Source: Hyphomicrobiales bacterium (GTDB lineage Bacteria; Pseudomonadota; Alphaproteobacteria; Rhizobiales; Beijerinckiaceae). Taken from it: 64,000 nt of DNA. This document shows, piece after piece, positions 48,743 through 58,956 of the stretch (its first letter is position 1; every line of letters starts with the position of its first letter). The notes under the pieces were generated by a model, which was not told the origin of the DNA, made no database searches, and saw nothing but the letters and a program-made list of their open reading frames with translations. Position numbers and translations under genes: made by a program. The stretch is from the NCBI GenBank assembly GCA_947455645.1, contig CANGPA010000001.1, forward strand, positions 43,615-107,614, given 5' to 3'.

Positions 48743-49873
48743 ATGTATAATAAATTCAAACTATTAGCCGGCAACGTTGTTGTGTTGATTGGGATGAGCC
48801 AATTTCCAGCCGGTGCGATGGCAGGCTGCATCGCAAGTCTTTCAAGTGATACTAACAATAATACGGGTTTAGGCAGCAAAGTACTATGCAATAACACACA
48901 CACTGACAATCCTTCGAATACAGGAAATTTTAACACTGGTATTGGATATGGTGCATTAAATTCAAATACATTGGGCGCACAAAATAATGCTTTTGGTGCA
49001 AATGCACTTTTCTTCAATATCACCGGAGGTTCAAATGTTGCGGTCGGTGCTTTTGGATTATATAACAATACTACAGGAAGCGGAAACATTGGGATTGGTT
49101 CTGGCGCCCTATTTTACAATTCAAGTGGGTATTATAACGTAGCCATTGGTGGATTAACCAGGAATACTACTGGATTTTCGAATGTAGCTATTGGAAATGG
49201 TAGTTTACTTTTGAATACTGCAGGTAGCGGCAATATTGCAATAGGAGTCGCTGCCGGACAAAACTTGAAACAAGGCGATGGTAATATCTACATTGGCACC
49301 TCAAGTACTGCAGAAGTAGAATCTAATACTATTCGGCTAGGTGACCCAGGCCGTATATCTAAAACATTCATTGCTGGAATAGACAGCACGATATCAACGC
49401 ACGGAGCGACAGTATTTATCAATTCGAGTGGCCAATTAGGAACTACAAAAAGTTCTCGCCGCTACAAGGAAGATATCCAGCTGATGGGCGATGTCAGCGA
49501 CAGGCTGATGGACCTACGCCCTGTCACCTTCCGCTACAAACAGGCAGACGAGGCTGGAAAAAAGCCTATACAATATGGTTTGATCGCTGAGGATGTTGAT
49601 AACGTGATGCCTGAACTCGTCGTTCATAACGCGGATGGCTCACCTGAGGCGGTAGCATATCATGTTCTGCCTAGTCTGTTACTGAATGAGTATCAGAAGC
49701 AGCGTCAGGAATTGGCTGAGACGAAAGCTATTGCAACGATGGACCATAAGGCATTGCTTGATGCACAATTGCAACTCATAGCTATGCAGTCTGATATAGA
49801 ATCCATGAAGCAAACTATCCAACGATTAATCGCCGCGTTGCCACAAACGACAAAAGTATCCCTGGCTGAGTAA
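48743..49873 (+). CDS. S74 autoprotease/chaperone protein with YadA-like head repeats
   Basis: 376 residues. A signal peptide (LLAGNVVVLIGMSQFPAGAMA) precedes about seven repeats of 16-23 residues built on NVAIG..AL..NTTG (residues about 55-190), the left-handed trimeric beta-roll type seen in YadA heads and many tail-spike-like proteins. The C-terminal S74 chaperone domain has the catalytic dyad S237 and K242 in SSRRYKEDI and LIAEDVDNVMPELV, then a coiled coil (about 320-365). In phage tail spikes this domain drives trimer folding and then cuts itself off. Here it would be exported, not packaged, as no phage genes are near. Confidence 0.85.
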   Translation: MYNKFKLLAGNVVVLIGMSQFPAGAMAGCIASLSSDTNNNTGLGSKVLCNNTHTDNPSNTGNFNTGIGYGALNSNTLGAQNNAFGANALFFNITGGSNVAVGAFGLYNNTTGSGNIGIGSGALFYNSSGYYNVAIGGLTRNTTGFSNVAIGNGSLLLNTAGSGNIAIGVAAGQNLKQGDGNIYIGTSSTAEVESNTIRLGDPGRISKTFIAGIDSTISTHGATVFINSSGQLGTTKSSRRYKEDIQLMGDVSDRLMDLRPVTFRYKQADEAGKKPIQYGLIAEDVDNVMPELVVHNADGSPEAVAYHVLPSLLLNEYQKQRQELAETKAIATMDHKALLDAQLQLIAMQSDIESMKQTIQRLIAALPQTTKVSLAE

Positions 49874-49945
49874 GCCCAGCGCAAATTGACTGTGCAAAAA
49901 AATTGATTAGACCTAGCTTGACACGGGCTATGACGTGTTACTGAT

Positions 49946-49965
49946 CCTGACACAATGGTGACACG
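49946..49965 (+). promoter_or_regulatory. paired TGACAC repeats near right end
   Basis: CCTGACACAATGGTGACACG, matching the left-end element at 41882 except for two spacer bases. Located about 135 bp inside the right direct repeat. Candidate arm-type site for the integrase. Confidence 0.5.
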
Positions 49966-50100
49966 CAAGGAAAAGGCGATATTAAGCAATTGACCGCTTC
50001 TTCATTAATAAAATATGTTTCATTAGTGGGATTAAACGAAAGAATTTGATGATTTAACTGCAAAAATGGCCTTTCGAGACACTATCTGCTAGCTTGAAGG

Positions 50101-50149
50101 CCCTTGGTAAGGGAGAGGTCGAGAGTTCAATCCTCTCCGGCAGCACCAG
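50101..50149 (+). repeat. attR: 49-bp copy of tRNA-Thr 3' end
   Basis: Identical to 41766-41814. It lacks the acceptor 5' half and D-arm, so it is not a functional tRNA; it marks the right boundary of the island. Confidence 0.93.
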
Positions 50150-50275
50150 ATACTTTTCCCTATCAATGATCTTCGTGTTGTGATTGTGCCGCTGCGATTT
50201 GGCGCGGGAGGCGTTTGTGACCCGCATGGCGGGATGGAGCCTTGTCCAATCGATCGGCCATGTTAGAGAGGCAAG

Positions 50276-50908
50276 ATGGTTCAGACATTGATTACGATTC
50301 TCGATTGGTTCGGTCTTTGCGTGTTCTCCGTCACGGGTGCCTTAGTGGCTTCGCGCAAGCGCATGGATATTGTCGGCTTTGCCCTTTTAGGCAGTGTTAC
50401 CGGCATCGGGGGCGGAACAATTCGGGACGTTCTGCTCGGTATCCAGCCTGTCTTTTGGATCAAAGAGCCAGCCACATTGTTGATTTGTGTTATTGTCTCC
50501 TGCATCACATTTTTCACCGCCCATATTCTGCATCATCGTTATCGCTCGTTGCTTTGGTTTGATGCGATTGGTCTTGCGCTATTTGCTGTGACCGGGGCCG
50601 GCAGCGCGCTCGCCCATAACGTCAATCCCATGATTGCGATTGCCATGGGTGTCGCCACAGCAACATTTGGTGGCATTATTCGCGACATATTGGGTGGCGA
50701 AAGTCCGATCATCTTGCGGCAACAAATTTATATCACAGCCGCCTTGATGGGGTCGGCTGTCTTCGTCGCTTTGTCGTCCTTTCATGCCTCGCAGGACATT
50801 GCGGTTGTATCAGGATTTGTCACAGCGTTTTCGTTGCGCGCGGCTGCGCTCTATTGGGGCTTGAGTTTGCCGCGTTATCATCCGCGTGATGCGCAGGACG
50901 ATGAGTGA
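50276..50908 (+). CDS. trimeric intracellular cation (TRIC/UPF0126) channel family protein
   Basis: 210 residues with seven membrane helices. The duplicated motifs VGFALLGSVTGIGGGTIRDVLLG and AMGVATATFGGIIRDILGGES (each in the pattern GxxxxxGGGxxRD) are the TRIC family signature. These form homotrimeric potassium-permeable channels; their job in bacteria is unclear. First chromosomal gene after the island. Confidence 0.9.
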   Translation: MVQTLITILDWFGLCVFSVTGALVASRKRMDIVGFALLGSVTGIGGGTIRDVLLGIQPVFWIKEPATLLICVIVSCITFFTAHILHHRYRSLLWFDAIGLALFAVTGAGSALAHNVNPMIAIAMGVATATFGGIIRDILGGESPIILRQQIYITAALMGSAVFVALSSFHASQDIAVVSGFVTAFSLRAAALYWGLSLPRYHPRDAQDDE

Positions 50909-50977
50909 ATGCTTTAACGGCTTGTTCTGATGTAAATCGAAATTCGATTTGCTGAGGGATGTATTTTACAGCGCAGT

Positions 50978-51397
50978 CTATACTTTTTTCAGAATCGTAG
51001 GATATGGCGCCACATAAGCGGTGCCAGCTGTGCCACCTCTGGCAATTAGGGTAATTGTATTGCCTGAATCTGAGGATGAATAAAATGTTGAATGTGTCGT
51101 ATCAATGCTGATTTTTCCGGTGCACGTCGTCGTACTAAAACTAATATTGCTCGATGCTATTGAATAAACAGTCTGGTAGTCGCCGCCGCTCGTCGAGGTT
51201 CCAGTCTCGGTAATCGTTGCGCCAGATGAGCTGATCGTAATACTAAAAATTTGCGCTGCATATACGCCTATTGTTGTTCCCGAATAGATCACAGGACCGC
51301 CAGTTCCACCCACATATGTTCCGCTTGGCTTTGTACACGTTGCACTAGCATTTGTTGCATAGATGAGACTTACGAAAAGAATTGCTTTCTTGATCAT
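50978..51397 (-). CDS. small secreted protein of unknown function
   Basis: 139 residues from ATG 51397 (MIKKAILFVSLIYATNASA signal peptide). The mature domain is almost entirely Ser, Thr, Gly and Ile (SITISSSGATITETGTSTS), with two cysteines (TCTKPSG and TTCTG), as in small beta-rich secreted proteins. No family recognised. Its composition and low GC resemble island gene 48059-48424 although it lies outside the right repeat. An upstream in-frame start at 51430 adds 11 residues. Confidence 0.62.
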   Translation of the reverse strand: MIKKAILFVSLIYATNASATCTKPSGTYVGGTGGPVIYSGTTIGVYAAQIFSITISSSGATITETGTSTSGGDYQTVYSIASSNISFSTTTCTGKISIDTTHSTFYSSSDSGNTITLIARGGTAGTAYVAPYPTILKKV

Positions 51398-51615
51398 CAC
51401 GCGCACTCCTAAGCGATTTTTTACTTTCACAGAATTATTTGAACGGCACTAGGCTGTCATTTTATTTGATTAATAGATGTAATTAAATACAAAAAAAATA
51501 TTTCAATTCTAAAAATTGTCAAGCGAAAACCCCAGCGATTTGCTTTACAAGATTTACATATTGGACGTGCTTGCTCCAAAAAAGAACGAATTTTTCATGC
51601 GACACAGCATGACTG

Positions 51616-53106
51616 TTAGGGCGTTAATGTGCGACGCACCGCATCGCGCCACCCTGCGATTTGAACCGTACGTTGAGCGGGTGGCATCTGCGGCGAGAAG
51701 CGCTTGTCCAAACGCCAGGACGTCATAAACTCTTTCGGTGCCGGACACAGACCAACCGCTAGGCCCGCAAGATAAGCAGCACCTAGCGCCGTGGTTTCTG
51801 TAATCATTGGGCGATCCACATCAGCATCGATCAGATCTGCTAAACGTTGCATGGTCCAGTCGGATGCGGCCATGCCGCCGTCGACGCGTAAAATGCTGCG
51901 CGATGCCGGAGGAGAGCCCCAATCCATGCGCATCGCTTCCATGAGATCCAGTGTTTGATAGCAAACGGACTCAAGTGCGGCTTTCGCAAATTCACGCGGT
52001 CCTGTGTTGCGGGTGAGGCCAAACAGGGCGCCGCGCGCCGCAGAATCCCAATGCGGGGCACCAAGGCCCACAAAGGCGGGTACAAGATAAACGGATTGGG
52101 CAGGGTCGGCGGCATCGGCCAGCGGCCCCGTTTCTGACGCTTGGGAGATCAATTTCAATCCATCGCGCAGCCATTGAACGGCTGCGCCTGCTACGAAGAT
52201 AGAGCCTTCAAGGGCAAAAGTGCGCTTGCCATCAAGTTGATAGGCAATGGTTGTCAAAAGGCGGTTGGATGATGCGATCGCCGTGTCGCCCGTGTTGAGC
52301 AAGGCAAAGCAACCCGTGCCGTAAGTTGATTTCATCATGCCCGGCTCAAAGCAGGCTTGTCCGATTGTGGCCGCTTGCTGGTCGCCCGCAACGCCGCGTA
52401 GCGGTATGCCAGCGCCGAAAAACTCAGGAAGCGTTGTCCCGAAATCTGAGGCGCAATCGCGAATATCCGGCATCATCGATTTGGGGATGTCGAATAATGC
52501 CAGAAGCTCGTCATCCCACTGGCCTGTATGGATGTTGCACAAGAGAGTACGCGCGGCGTTGGTTGCATCCGTCGTATGGATTTTGCCGCCCGTGAATTGC
52601 CAGATCAAAAAACTATCGATTGTACCGAAGGCCAATTCACCCCGCTGTGCGCGCTCACGCGCGCCCGGAACCGTATCCAGTATGAAGCCGATTTTTGTTG
52701 CCGAAAAATAAGGATCAAGCAGCAAGCCGGTGCGTGCGGCGATGAGGGGCTCGTGTCCTGCGGCTTTAAGCGCTTGGCAGCGCTCCGCCGTGCGCCGATC
52801 CTGCCACACAATAGCCTTGTGTAGAGCTCGACCGGTTGTGCGGTCCCAGACGACGGTTGTCTCGCGTTGATTGGTGATACCAATCGCCGCGACATCTTTG
52901 GCCTCAAGAGCGGCTTTTGCGAGGGCTTCTCGTGAGACATCGAGAACGCCGGTCCAGATTTCCTCAACATCATGTTCCACCCATCCCGCGGCTGGAAAAT
53001 GCTGTGTGAATTCTTTCTGCGCGCTCGCGACCGGCGTGAGATCGGCTGAAAACACGATGGCGCGAGAGGATGTGGTGCCTTGGTCGATCGCGAGCAGATA
53101 ACGCAC
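51616..53106 (-). CDS. glpK: glycerol kinase
   Basis: 496 residues. FGGY-family motifs: [14 protein letters not shown] at the ATP site, [25 protein letters not shown] and [12 protein letters not shown]. It phosphorylates glycerol to sn-glycerol 3-phosphate. Divergent from glpD across 171 bp, which together form a glycerol catabolic unit. No glpF or glpR is in the window. Confidence 0.96.
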   Translation of the reverse strand: MRYLLAIDQGTTSSRAIVFSADLTPVASAQKEFTQHFPAAGWVEHDVEEIWTGVLDVSREALAKAALEAKDVAAIGITNQRETTVVWDRTTGRALHKAIVWQDRRTAERCQALKAAGHEPLIAARTGLLLDPYFSATKIGFILDTVPGARERAQRGELAFGTIDSFLIWQFTGGKIHTTDATNAARTLLCNIHTGQWDDELLALFDIPKSMMPDIRDCASDFGTTLPEFFGAGIPLRGVAGDQQAATIGQACFEPGMMKSTYGTGCFALLNTGDTAIASSNRLLTTIAYQLDGKRTFALEGSIFVAGAAVQWLRDGLKLISQASETGPLADAADPAQSVYLVPAFVGLGAPHWDSAARGALFGLTRNTGPREFAKAALESVCYQTLDLMEAMRMDWGSPPASRSILRVDGGMAASDWTMQRLADLIDADVDRPMITETTALGAAYLAGLAVGLCPAPKEFMTSWRLDKRFSPQMPPAQRTVQIAGWRDAVRRTLTP

Positions 53107-53219
53107 GGTTAAAAGGGTCCCCCGCCCGATGGTAAGACGCGCAAAGCATCTTGAGTGCGACGAAGTTAGTGCGATAATGCCAAAAGAGTAAAGTATACGC
53201 CGCGCTCTTTCTTCTCCTC

Positions 53220-53236
53220 TTTTGTTTTCAACAAAA
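53220..53236. promoter_or_regulatory. inverted repeat in glpK-glpD intergenic region
   Basis: TTTTGTT-TTC-AACAAAA, a perfect 7-bp palindrome 42 bp before the glpD start. A GlpR-type (DeoR family) operator is a possibility, but the sequence does not match the enterobacterial consensus. Confidence 0.35.
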
Positions 53237-53277
53237 ACTTCGTAAAACCCATCCGGCTTCGTGTGCAGGAGGGCTCT

Positions 53278-54774
53278 ATGCAGGTCGACATCGCTATTAT
53301 CGGCGGTGGAATCAACGGATGCGGCATCGCGCGCGATGCGGCAGGACGTGGCCTATCGGTTTATCTTTGCGAGCAGAATGATCTTGCGAGCGGTACCTCG
53401 AGCTGGTCGACCAAACTTATTCATGGTGGCTTGCGTTATCTCGAGCATTACGAATTTCGACTCGTGCGCGAAGCGTTGATGGAACGGGAGCGGTTGTGGC
53501 GCTTGGCGCCTCATATTATTTGGCCCTTGCGTTTTGTTTTACCCGTGCATCGCGGGCTTCGACCAGCCTGGCTCTTGCGGCTCGGCCTTTTTCTTTATGA
53601 TCATCTTGGCGGCCGAAAGCTCTTACCCCCGACGCGGACTCTCAATCTTGAAACGGATGACGCTGGCCAAGCATTAAAGCCCGACGCGCGCATCGGCTTT
53701 GAATATTCGGATTGTTGGGTGGATGATGCGCGTCTTGTGGTGCTCAATGCGATGGATGCGCGTACCCGCGGCGCCCTTATTGAAACACGACAGAAACTGA
53801 TTTCGGCCATTCGTAAAGATGGGTTTTGGGATCTCACAATTGAAGATCAAGTGACCAAAACATCCAAACACATTGAAGCGCGCGCGCTGATTAATGCGGC
53901 GGGCCCTTGGGTTGCCGATGTCTTGCAAGATAAAATTCGCTCGGATCTCGAAGCGCGGGTGCGTCTCGTTCAAGGATCGCATATTGTTGTCGGACGCCTG
54001 TTTACACATGATCGCGCGTATATTTTTCAAAATGCGGATGGTCGTATTATTTTTGCCATTCCCTATCAGAATAATTTCACGCTCATTGGTACAACTGACC
54101 ATGATTATCAGGGAGATCCCTCCGCGGTTCACGCAACTGAGGATGAAATCACCTATCTTCTGTCTGCGGCGCGGGACTATTTCAAAGCACCGATCGAGCG
54201 TGACAATGTGGTGTGGGCCTATTCCGGTGTAAGACCCCTTTATGATGACGGCGCATCAAAGGCGCAGGAAGCGACGCGTGATTATGTGCTTAAACTCGAT
54301 GACATAAAGGGACAGGCGCCCTTGCTTGCCGTATTTGGCGGAAAAATCACAACCTATCGCAAGCTCGCTGAGTCAGTTCTCGAACGGCTGATGCCTTATT
54401 TCCCCAAACTCTCTGAGCGCAGGGGCTGGACAGCGAACGACGTTTTGCCGGGAGGTGATTTTCCCGTTACGGGATTTACGGCTTTGGTTGATGAACTCGC
54501 TGATGCCTATCCGCAATTTGATCGCTATTATCTTCTGAGACTTTGCCGTCAATACGGAACGCGTGCGCGCCATATTCTGGGCACGGCACAATCCATGTCT
54601 GATCTCGGCCGTTCCTTTGGTGGTACTTTGACAGTTCGTGAAATTGATTATCTGAAGCGCGAGGAATGGGCGAAAACGGCCGATGATATTTTATGGCGCC
54701 GTACCAAGCTAGGCCTTGCTCTGTCACAGGCTGAACGCGAGGCACTTGCATCCGCGCTTCAATCAATCACTTGA
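53278..54774 (+). CDS. glpD: aerobic glycerol-3-phosphate dehydrogenase
   Basis: 498 residues from ATG 53278, chosen because AGGAGGG lies 5-11 bp upstream; a GTG at 53263 is in frame. FAD-binding motif [21 protein letters not shown], then [32 protein letters not shown] and [11 protein letters not shown], typical of quinone-linked GlpD. It oxidises glycerol 3-phosphate to dihydroxyacetone phosphate at the membrane. Its stop overlaps the convergent GH16 gene by 8 bp. Confidence 0.96.
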   Translation: MQVDIAIIGGGINGCGIARDAAGRGLSVYLCEQNDLASGTSSWSTKLIHGGLRYLEHYEFRLVREALMERERLWRLAPHIIWPLRFVLPVHRGLRPAWLLRLGLFLYDHLGGRKLLPPTRTLNLETDDAGQALKPDARIGFEYSDCWVDDARLVVLNAMDARTRGALIETRQKLISAIRKDGFWDLTIEDQVTKTSKHIEARALINAAGPWVADVLQDKIRSDLEARVRLVQGSHIVVGRLFTHDRAYIFQNADGRIIFAIPYQNNFTLIGTTDHDYQGDPSAVHATEDEITYLLSAARDYFKAPIERDNVVWAYSGVRPLYDDGASKAQEATRDYVLKLDDIKGQAPLLAVFGGKITTYRKLAESVLERLMPYFPKLSERRGWTANDVLPGGDFPVTGFTALVDELADAYPQFDRYYLLRLCRQYGTRARHILGTAQSMSDLGRSFGGTLTVREIDYLKREEWAKTADDILWRRTKLGLALSQAEREALASALQSIT

Positions 54775-56269
54775 ACCAGATATCAGCTTGGAGATGGAGC
54801 GCCGATGGCTGAACATGGTCTAATGTTGTGATCAATGTTTTCGGACCATTCGGATTGCCGCTTGGATCATAATAAACGCCGGTGCCACCGCTGCTATTGG
54901 CGGCTAAGATCAAATGATGATCCGCGATCGGGTCTGTTCCAGCATAACCTGCCGTTTTGAAAATCCCGCGTAAATCGAGCAGATCCGTTCCGACTGTAAA
55001 ATCGGTGATATGACCCGCGCGGTATGGCAAGGCTTTGTATACAAAATCGTCAATGCCTGCGCCGCCCGTGAGCACATCAGCGCCTTTGCCGGCGATCAAT
55101 TCATCGTTCCCGGCAAGACCATTCATGCTGTTTCCGAAGATCGTCGAATTTGACGTCATGAGATTATCAAGCTCATTGCCGATACCCGTCTGCGGGCCCG
55201 CGGATGGATTCTTACCAATTCCAACCAGCGTTATATTTTCAACATTTTTGGGAAGGGTAAAATTGCGCGTTGCGCTAAGCACCGTATCAATGCCCAAAGA
55301 ATAAAGACTTTCATTAACAACGCATCGATCGGTGTAGATGAGAAACACATCATTACCGAGCCCGGTCATCGTGTCATTGCCACCCCATGAATCAAAAAAT
55401 GTATTGGGTGAAGAGGAAGTCAAAACATTATTGCGTGAATTGCCTTGAACAAGATGCGTTGTTGGCGGTGTCAATGGCAAATCAAACAGAGCTTGAATGA
55501 TGGGTGTTGTCGGAAGCGCTTTATAGGCTCGTATATAATCGATCTGCATATGCGCCGGAAATGGCGTCGTGCTATCTGGGCTTCCGGGCCAGTCGCCACC
55601 AATGGCGAGATCGGCAAGCATATACATCGGTTTATTCATATCAGGAGGCGTCGCCTGACGTGCAACCGCTGTGCCGTCAAAATACCAAGTGATATAATCT
55701 TTCTCCCAATCGACACCGTATTTGTGAAAGCCGGTTGTCATGCCGGGGGCTTCGACAACGCCACCGGCAACTTGATTGCCATCATAGTGAATAAACATCT
55801 GTAACGTCGTCGGCAGATTGCCGAGCATTTCCATGATATCGATTTCTGGTGGCCATGTTTGATCCGTCGGCAGTAGCCAAAAAGCTGGCCATACGCCTTG
55901 TCCAGCCGGCAGCTCGGCACGCATTTCGAAATAGCCATAAGTTTGCGCGAAGCTGTGATAGGTTGTGATCATTCCTGATGTGTAGGGATAGCCGGTGATC
56001 GCTTGTATTTCCGGTGATGCCGGTTTGGCTTCAATGGTCAGAATGCCATTCGAAACACTGAAGGGATTAACCGCGCTGGTCGGGCCATAATAGGGGTTAA
56101 TGTACCACTCAAGCTCGTGATTGGCGCCATTGGTTCCGCCACTCGGACCTGACCATGGATAGGCACTATCCCATGTGCCCGAAGTGCCATTCCATATGCT
56201 GATGGAATTGAATTCATCATCGAAGGTCAACACGGCTGTGGACGATAGATTTTTCGGGTCAATCAACAT
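54767..56269 (-). CDS. GH16 family glycanase with RTX calcium-binding repeats
   Basis: 500 residues from ATG 56269 (MLIDPKNLSSTAVLTF), preferred because type I secreted RTX proteins lack a signal peptide; the frame extends to 56344 with a hydrophobic stretch. GH16 jelly roll: WNGTSGTWD, HELEWYINPY, the catalytic EIDIME (E142, D144, E147) and WYFDGTAVARQ. After residue about 300 come glycine-aspartate repeats (GGNDTMTGLGN, LAGNDELIAGKGADVLTGGAG). This is the architecture of extracellular beta-glucanases such as rhizobial ExsH/PlyA-like enzymes. No secretion genes are adjacent. Confidence 0.88.
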   Translation of the reverse strand: MLIDPKNLSSTAVLTFDDEFNSISIWNGTSGTWDSAYPWSGPSGGTNGANHELEWYINPYYGPTSAVNPFSVSNGILTIEAKPASPEIQAITGYPYTSGMITTYHSFAQTYGYFEMRAELPAGQGVWPAFWLLPTDQTWPPEIDIMEMLGNLPTTLQMFIHYDGNQVAGGVVEAPGMTTGFHKYGVDWEKDYITWYFDGTAVARQATPPDMNKPMYMLADLAIGGDWPGSPDSTTPFPAHMQIDYIRAYKALPTTPIIQALFDLPLTPPTTHLVQGNSRNNVLTSSSPNTFFDSWGGNDTMTGLGNDVFLIYTDRCVVNESLYSLGIDTVLSATRNFTLPKNVENITLVGIGKNPSAGPQTGIGNELDNLMTSNSTIFGNSMNGLAGNDELIAGKGADVLTGGAGIDDFVYKALPYRAGHITDFTVGTDLLDLRGIFKTAGYAGTDPIADHHLILAANSSGGTGVYYDPSGNPNGPKTLITTLDHVQPSALHLQADIWFK

Positions 56270-56609
56270 CGTGTAATCCCCAAACCCAACAATTAAAACA
56301 AAAAGTGGAACGCAGAGCACTTGTCTGAAAACGGGCTGAAGCATGGCTGTTTAGAGCCGGTATTCAAATTACTCTCGAAACATAAGAGATTTTGAAATCA
56401 TTGTAATACGTAGAAAAAATGAGGCTGTAGTATGTGTATTTTTATGCATGCCGCAAAGGCGCGCGGTGGTGTTCACGTCATATTCTGCGTTTTATCGTAC
56501 CGAGATTGGCGATGAGAATAGATCGATGAATTAACACGCACGTCATCATTCTCCGCGAAGTGGGAGATGTATTAAATGCGTGAGGGATCAAAAAAGAAGA
56601 AAGCTGTAA
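56270..56609. other. intergenic region between GH16 and xylose-type ABC genes
   Basis: About 340 bp with no convincing gene. On the minus strand the ABC ATPase stop is followed by TTTCTTCTTTTTT, a weak U-rich terminator candidate, but no stable hairpin precedes it. Confidence 0.4.
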
Positions 56610-57437
56610 TCAGCTCGACAAGGCGCCTGGTCCCGGTATTGCGCCGGGAGGACATTTGCCCAGAATGATCATGCCAAGCACTTCATCCTTTGACACGTCT
56701 TCGACGCGCGCTGTTCCGACAATACGACCATTCTTCATCACGGCCACGCGATCTGCCAAATCAAACACATCGTGAATATCATGGCTGATCAGGAAGATAC
56801 CGATGCCTTGTTTTTTGAGTTCCAATGTCAGGTCAGCGACTTGTTGCGTTTCTTGTGGACCAAGTGCGGCGGTTGGCTCGTCCATGATGAGGATATTGGC
56901 GTTGAAGTGAATGGCGCGCGCGATCGCAACCGACTGGCGTTGGCCGCCCGACAATTTTTTTACGGGTTCTTTGAAGCGTCGGAAATTGGGGTTAAGGCGG
57001 CCCATTACTTCACGCGTTGCGGCTTCCATTGCCACATCATCAAGCGTGCCCCATGCCGTGCGCAATTCGCGTCCTAAAAACAGGTTGGCCGCAGCGTCCA
57101 CATTGTCTGCAAGCGCGAGCGTTTGATAAATCGTCTCGATTCCGTAGCGCTTGGCGTCGCGTGGATTGTCAATCGAGGCTTTCTCGCCACGAATATAAAT
57201 GTCCCCGTGATCGCGTTGATAAGCGCCGGACAGAATTTTGATCAGTGTCGATTTGCCGGCGCCGTTATGGCCCAACAATGCCACGACCTCGCCTTTATAG
57301 AGTTCGAGCGACGCGTGATCGACCGCCTTGATGCCGCCGAAGGCAATCGAAATGTCGCGCATCTCGACAAGCGGTTGGCGGCCATCTGCGAAGGCATTGA
57401 TGGTTGATGAGGTGTGAGCGGTTGTCGTTGTGGTCAT
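56610..57437 (-). CDS. xylose-type sugar ABC transporter ATPase, single domain
   Basis: 275 residues with one complete ABC module: Walker [10 protein letters not shown], signature [10 protein letters not shown] and Walker [14 protein letters not shown]-loop and H-loop (ISHDIHD) present. Most sugar-importer ATPases such as XylG have two modules of about 500 residues; here only one, as in alphaproteobacterial FrcA/XylG-like proteins. It ends the operon with permease and binding protein and is 14 bp after the permease gene. Confidence 0.9.
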   Translation of the reverse strand: MTTTTTAHTSSTINAFADGRQPLVEMRDISIAFGGIKAVDHASLELYKGEVVALLGHNGAGKSTLIKILSGAYQRDHGDIYIRGEKASIDNPRDAKRYGIETIYQTLALADNVDAAANLFLGRELRTAWGTLDDVAMEAATREVMGRLNPNFRRFKEPVKKLSGGQRQSVAIARAIHFNANILIMDEPTAALGPQETQQVADLTLELKKQGIGIFLISHDIHDVFDLADRVAVMKNGRIVGTARVEDVSKDEVLGMIILGKCPPGAIPGPGALSS

Positions 57438-57451
57438 TGTTAGGCCCTCCC

Positions 57452-58777
57452 TCAGTTCGCACGGCGCCGATAGATTTGATCAAGCCAGACCGCAAAAACG
57501 AGCACGGATCCGACCGCCATATCTTTATATGCCGAGTCAAAATTCAAAAGTGTCATACCGGATTGCAGGGATTGCATCACAAGTGCGCCGAGTATCGCGC
57601 CATAAATCGTACCCACGCCGCCGGCGAGTGATGTGCCGCCAATCACTGTTGCAGCAATGACATAAAGCTCATCGAATTGGCCGAGTGCGTTCGAAGCGGC
57701 GTTCAAGCGAGCGGATGAGATACATGCGGAAATGGCAGCCAAGACGCCCATAATGCTGAACATGATGAGCGTTATGCGCTTGGTGTTGATACCGGCGAGT
57801 TCCGCAGCTTCAGGATTTCCACCAATCGCATAAACATAACGGCCAAAGCGGGTTCGTGTGGCGACGAAAGTCATGACGATGGCTGCTGCTGCTGCAATCA
57901 ACACCGGAATCGCAAAGCCTTTCGACAAGAGAAAGCCGTCTTCCGGTATCGGTATATTATAGCGTTCGGCATATTCATTGGCGAGTTTTGGCGGGAAATA
58001 ATAGGAGTTAACCAGTAACACCGTGCCGAGCGTTATGCCGCAACCAACGATTCCTAAAAAAGTTTCAGCCCACATCGGACGCAAGGGGAAGTTAAATTTC
58101 TGCCGTGACTTTCTGCCAAAATAAAGCGCGAGCACAATCACAACGCAAACAATAATGCCGAGGATCCAGCTACCGGTTGCCTTGATCGAGGCATCGAGTG
58201 GTCCACCGCCTAAGAGTTCGAACGTCTCATCCATGGGCGCGACGGTTTCGCCTCGAATAATCGCCCAGGCAGCACCGCGCCAAACAATGAGGCCACCAAG
58301 AGTGACAATGAAGGAAGGTATACCGGCATAGGCAATGAGATAGCCATGAAAGCCGCCGAGCAACGCACCGGCGCTTAACCCGATGAGAATGGTGATGATC
58401 CAAATCGCGGGATGGCCAACGCCGAGCCATGGCCCGAGCACATAGACTTGCGCATAACCCATGATGACGGCAATGACGCCGAGCAAAGAGCCGACGCTCA
58501 AATCAATATGCCGCATGACGATGATCAGCACCATGCCTGTGGTCATCACGGCGATAGATGAGGTTTGAACGAGAAGAATCCAGAGATTGCGCGGTGAGAG
58601 GAAGACGCCGTTACCCGTGCGCAAAATTCCTGCGAAGTGAAAACACACCGAGATCAGAATCAACGCACCGACCATGCCGAGCAGTCGCGTATCGATTTCA
58701 GTTGCGCGCAGGAAACGTGTAACCACGCCTTCTTGAGCCAGCGCGGGTTCTGAGCGCGTTTCTGTGGATTGTGTCAT
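57452..58777 (-). CDS. xylose-type sugar ABC transporter permease
   Basis: 441 residues with about 12 membrane helices, longer than the ribose-type permease, as in XylH. Motifs: [53 protein letters not shown] and [29 protein letters not shown] at the binding-protein-dependent transport signature. It lies between the ATPase and binding-protein genes on the minus strand; a terminator-like hairpin separates it from the latter. Confidence 0.9.
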   Translation of the reverse strand: MTQSTETRSEPALAQEGVVTRFLRATEIDTRLLGMVGALILISVCFHFAGILRTGNGVFLSPRNLWILLVQTSSIAVMTTGMVLIIVMRHIDLSVGSLLGVIAVIMGYAQVYVLGPWLGVGHPAIWIITILIGLSAGALLGGFHGYLIAYAGIPSFIVTLGGLIVWRGAAWAIIRGETVAPMDETFELLGGGPLDASIKATGSWILGIIVCVVIVLALYFGRKSRQKFNFPLRPMWAETFLGIVGCGITLGTVLLVNSYYFPPKLANEYAERYNIPIPEDGFLLSKGFAIPVLIAAAAAIVMTFVATRTRFGRYVYAIGGNPEAAELAGINTKRITLIMFSIMGVLAAISACISSARLNAASNALGQFDELYVIAATVIGGTSLAGGVGTIYGAILGALVMQSLQSGMTLLNFDSAYKDMAVGSVLVFAVWLDQIYRRRAN

Positions 58778-58862
58778 GGCGTTTCTCTCTGAGGCTTTTG
58801 GAGGCGCACGCGCTTTTGTGTAAGCGTCTTAATGTTATTCTTTATAGCTTCTATTTGGCGAG

Positions 58863-58904
58863 AAAAAAACCGCGCCGCTCGTCCTCACGGAGATTGCGGC
58901 GCGG
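58863..58904 (-). terminator. rho-independent terminator/attenuator between binding protein and permease genes
   Basis: On the minus strand, CCGCGCCGC and GCGGCGCGG form a 9-bp GC stem with a 17-nt loop, followed directly by TTTTTTT. It lies between the binding-protein stop (58957) and permease start (58777). Partial termination here would give more binding protein than permease, a common pattern. Confidence 0.82.
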
Positions 58905-58956
58905 TCAGATGGCATTAAGCGCTAGCGTTTATTCGACGCCAACACTCAAAAGATCA

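Noticed and set aside
50101..50149. Second tRNA-Thr gene
   Set aside because: Only the 3' 49 bases are present; no acceptor 5' strand or D-arm, so it is an attachment site.
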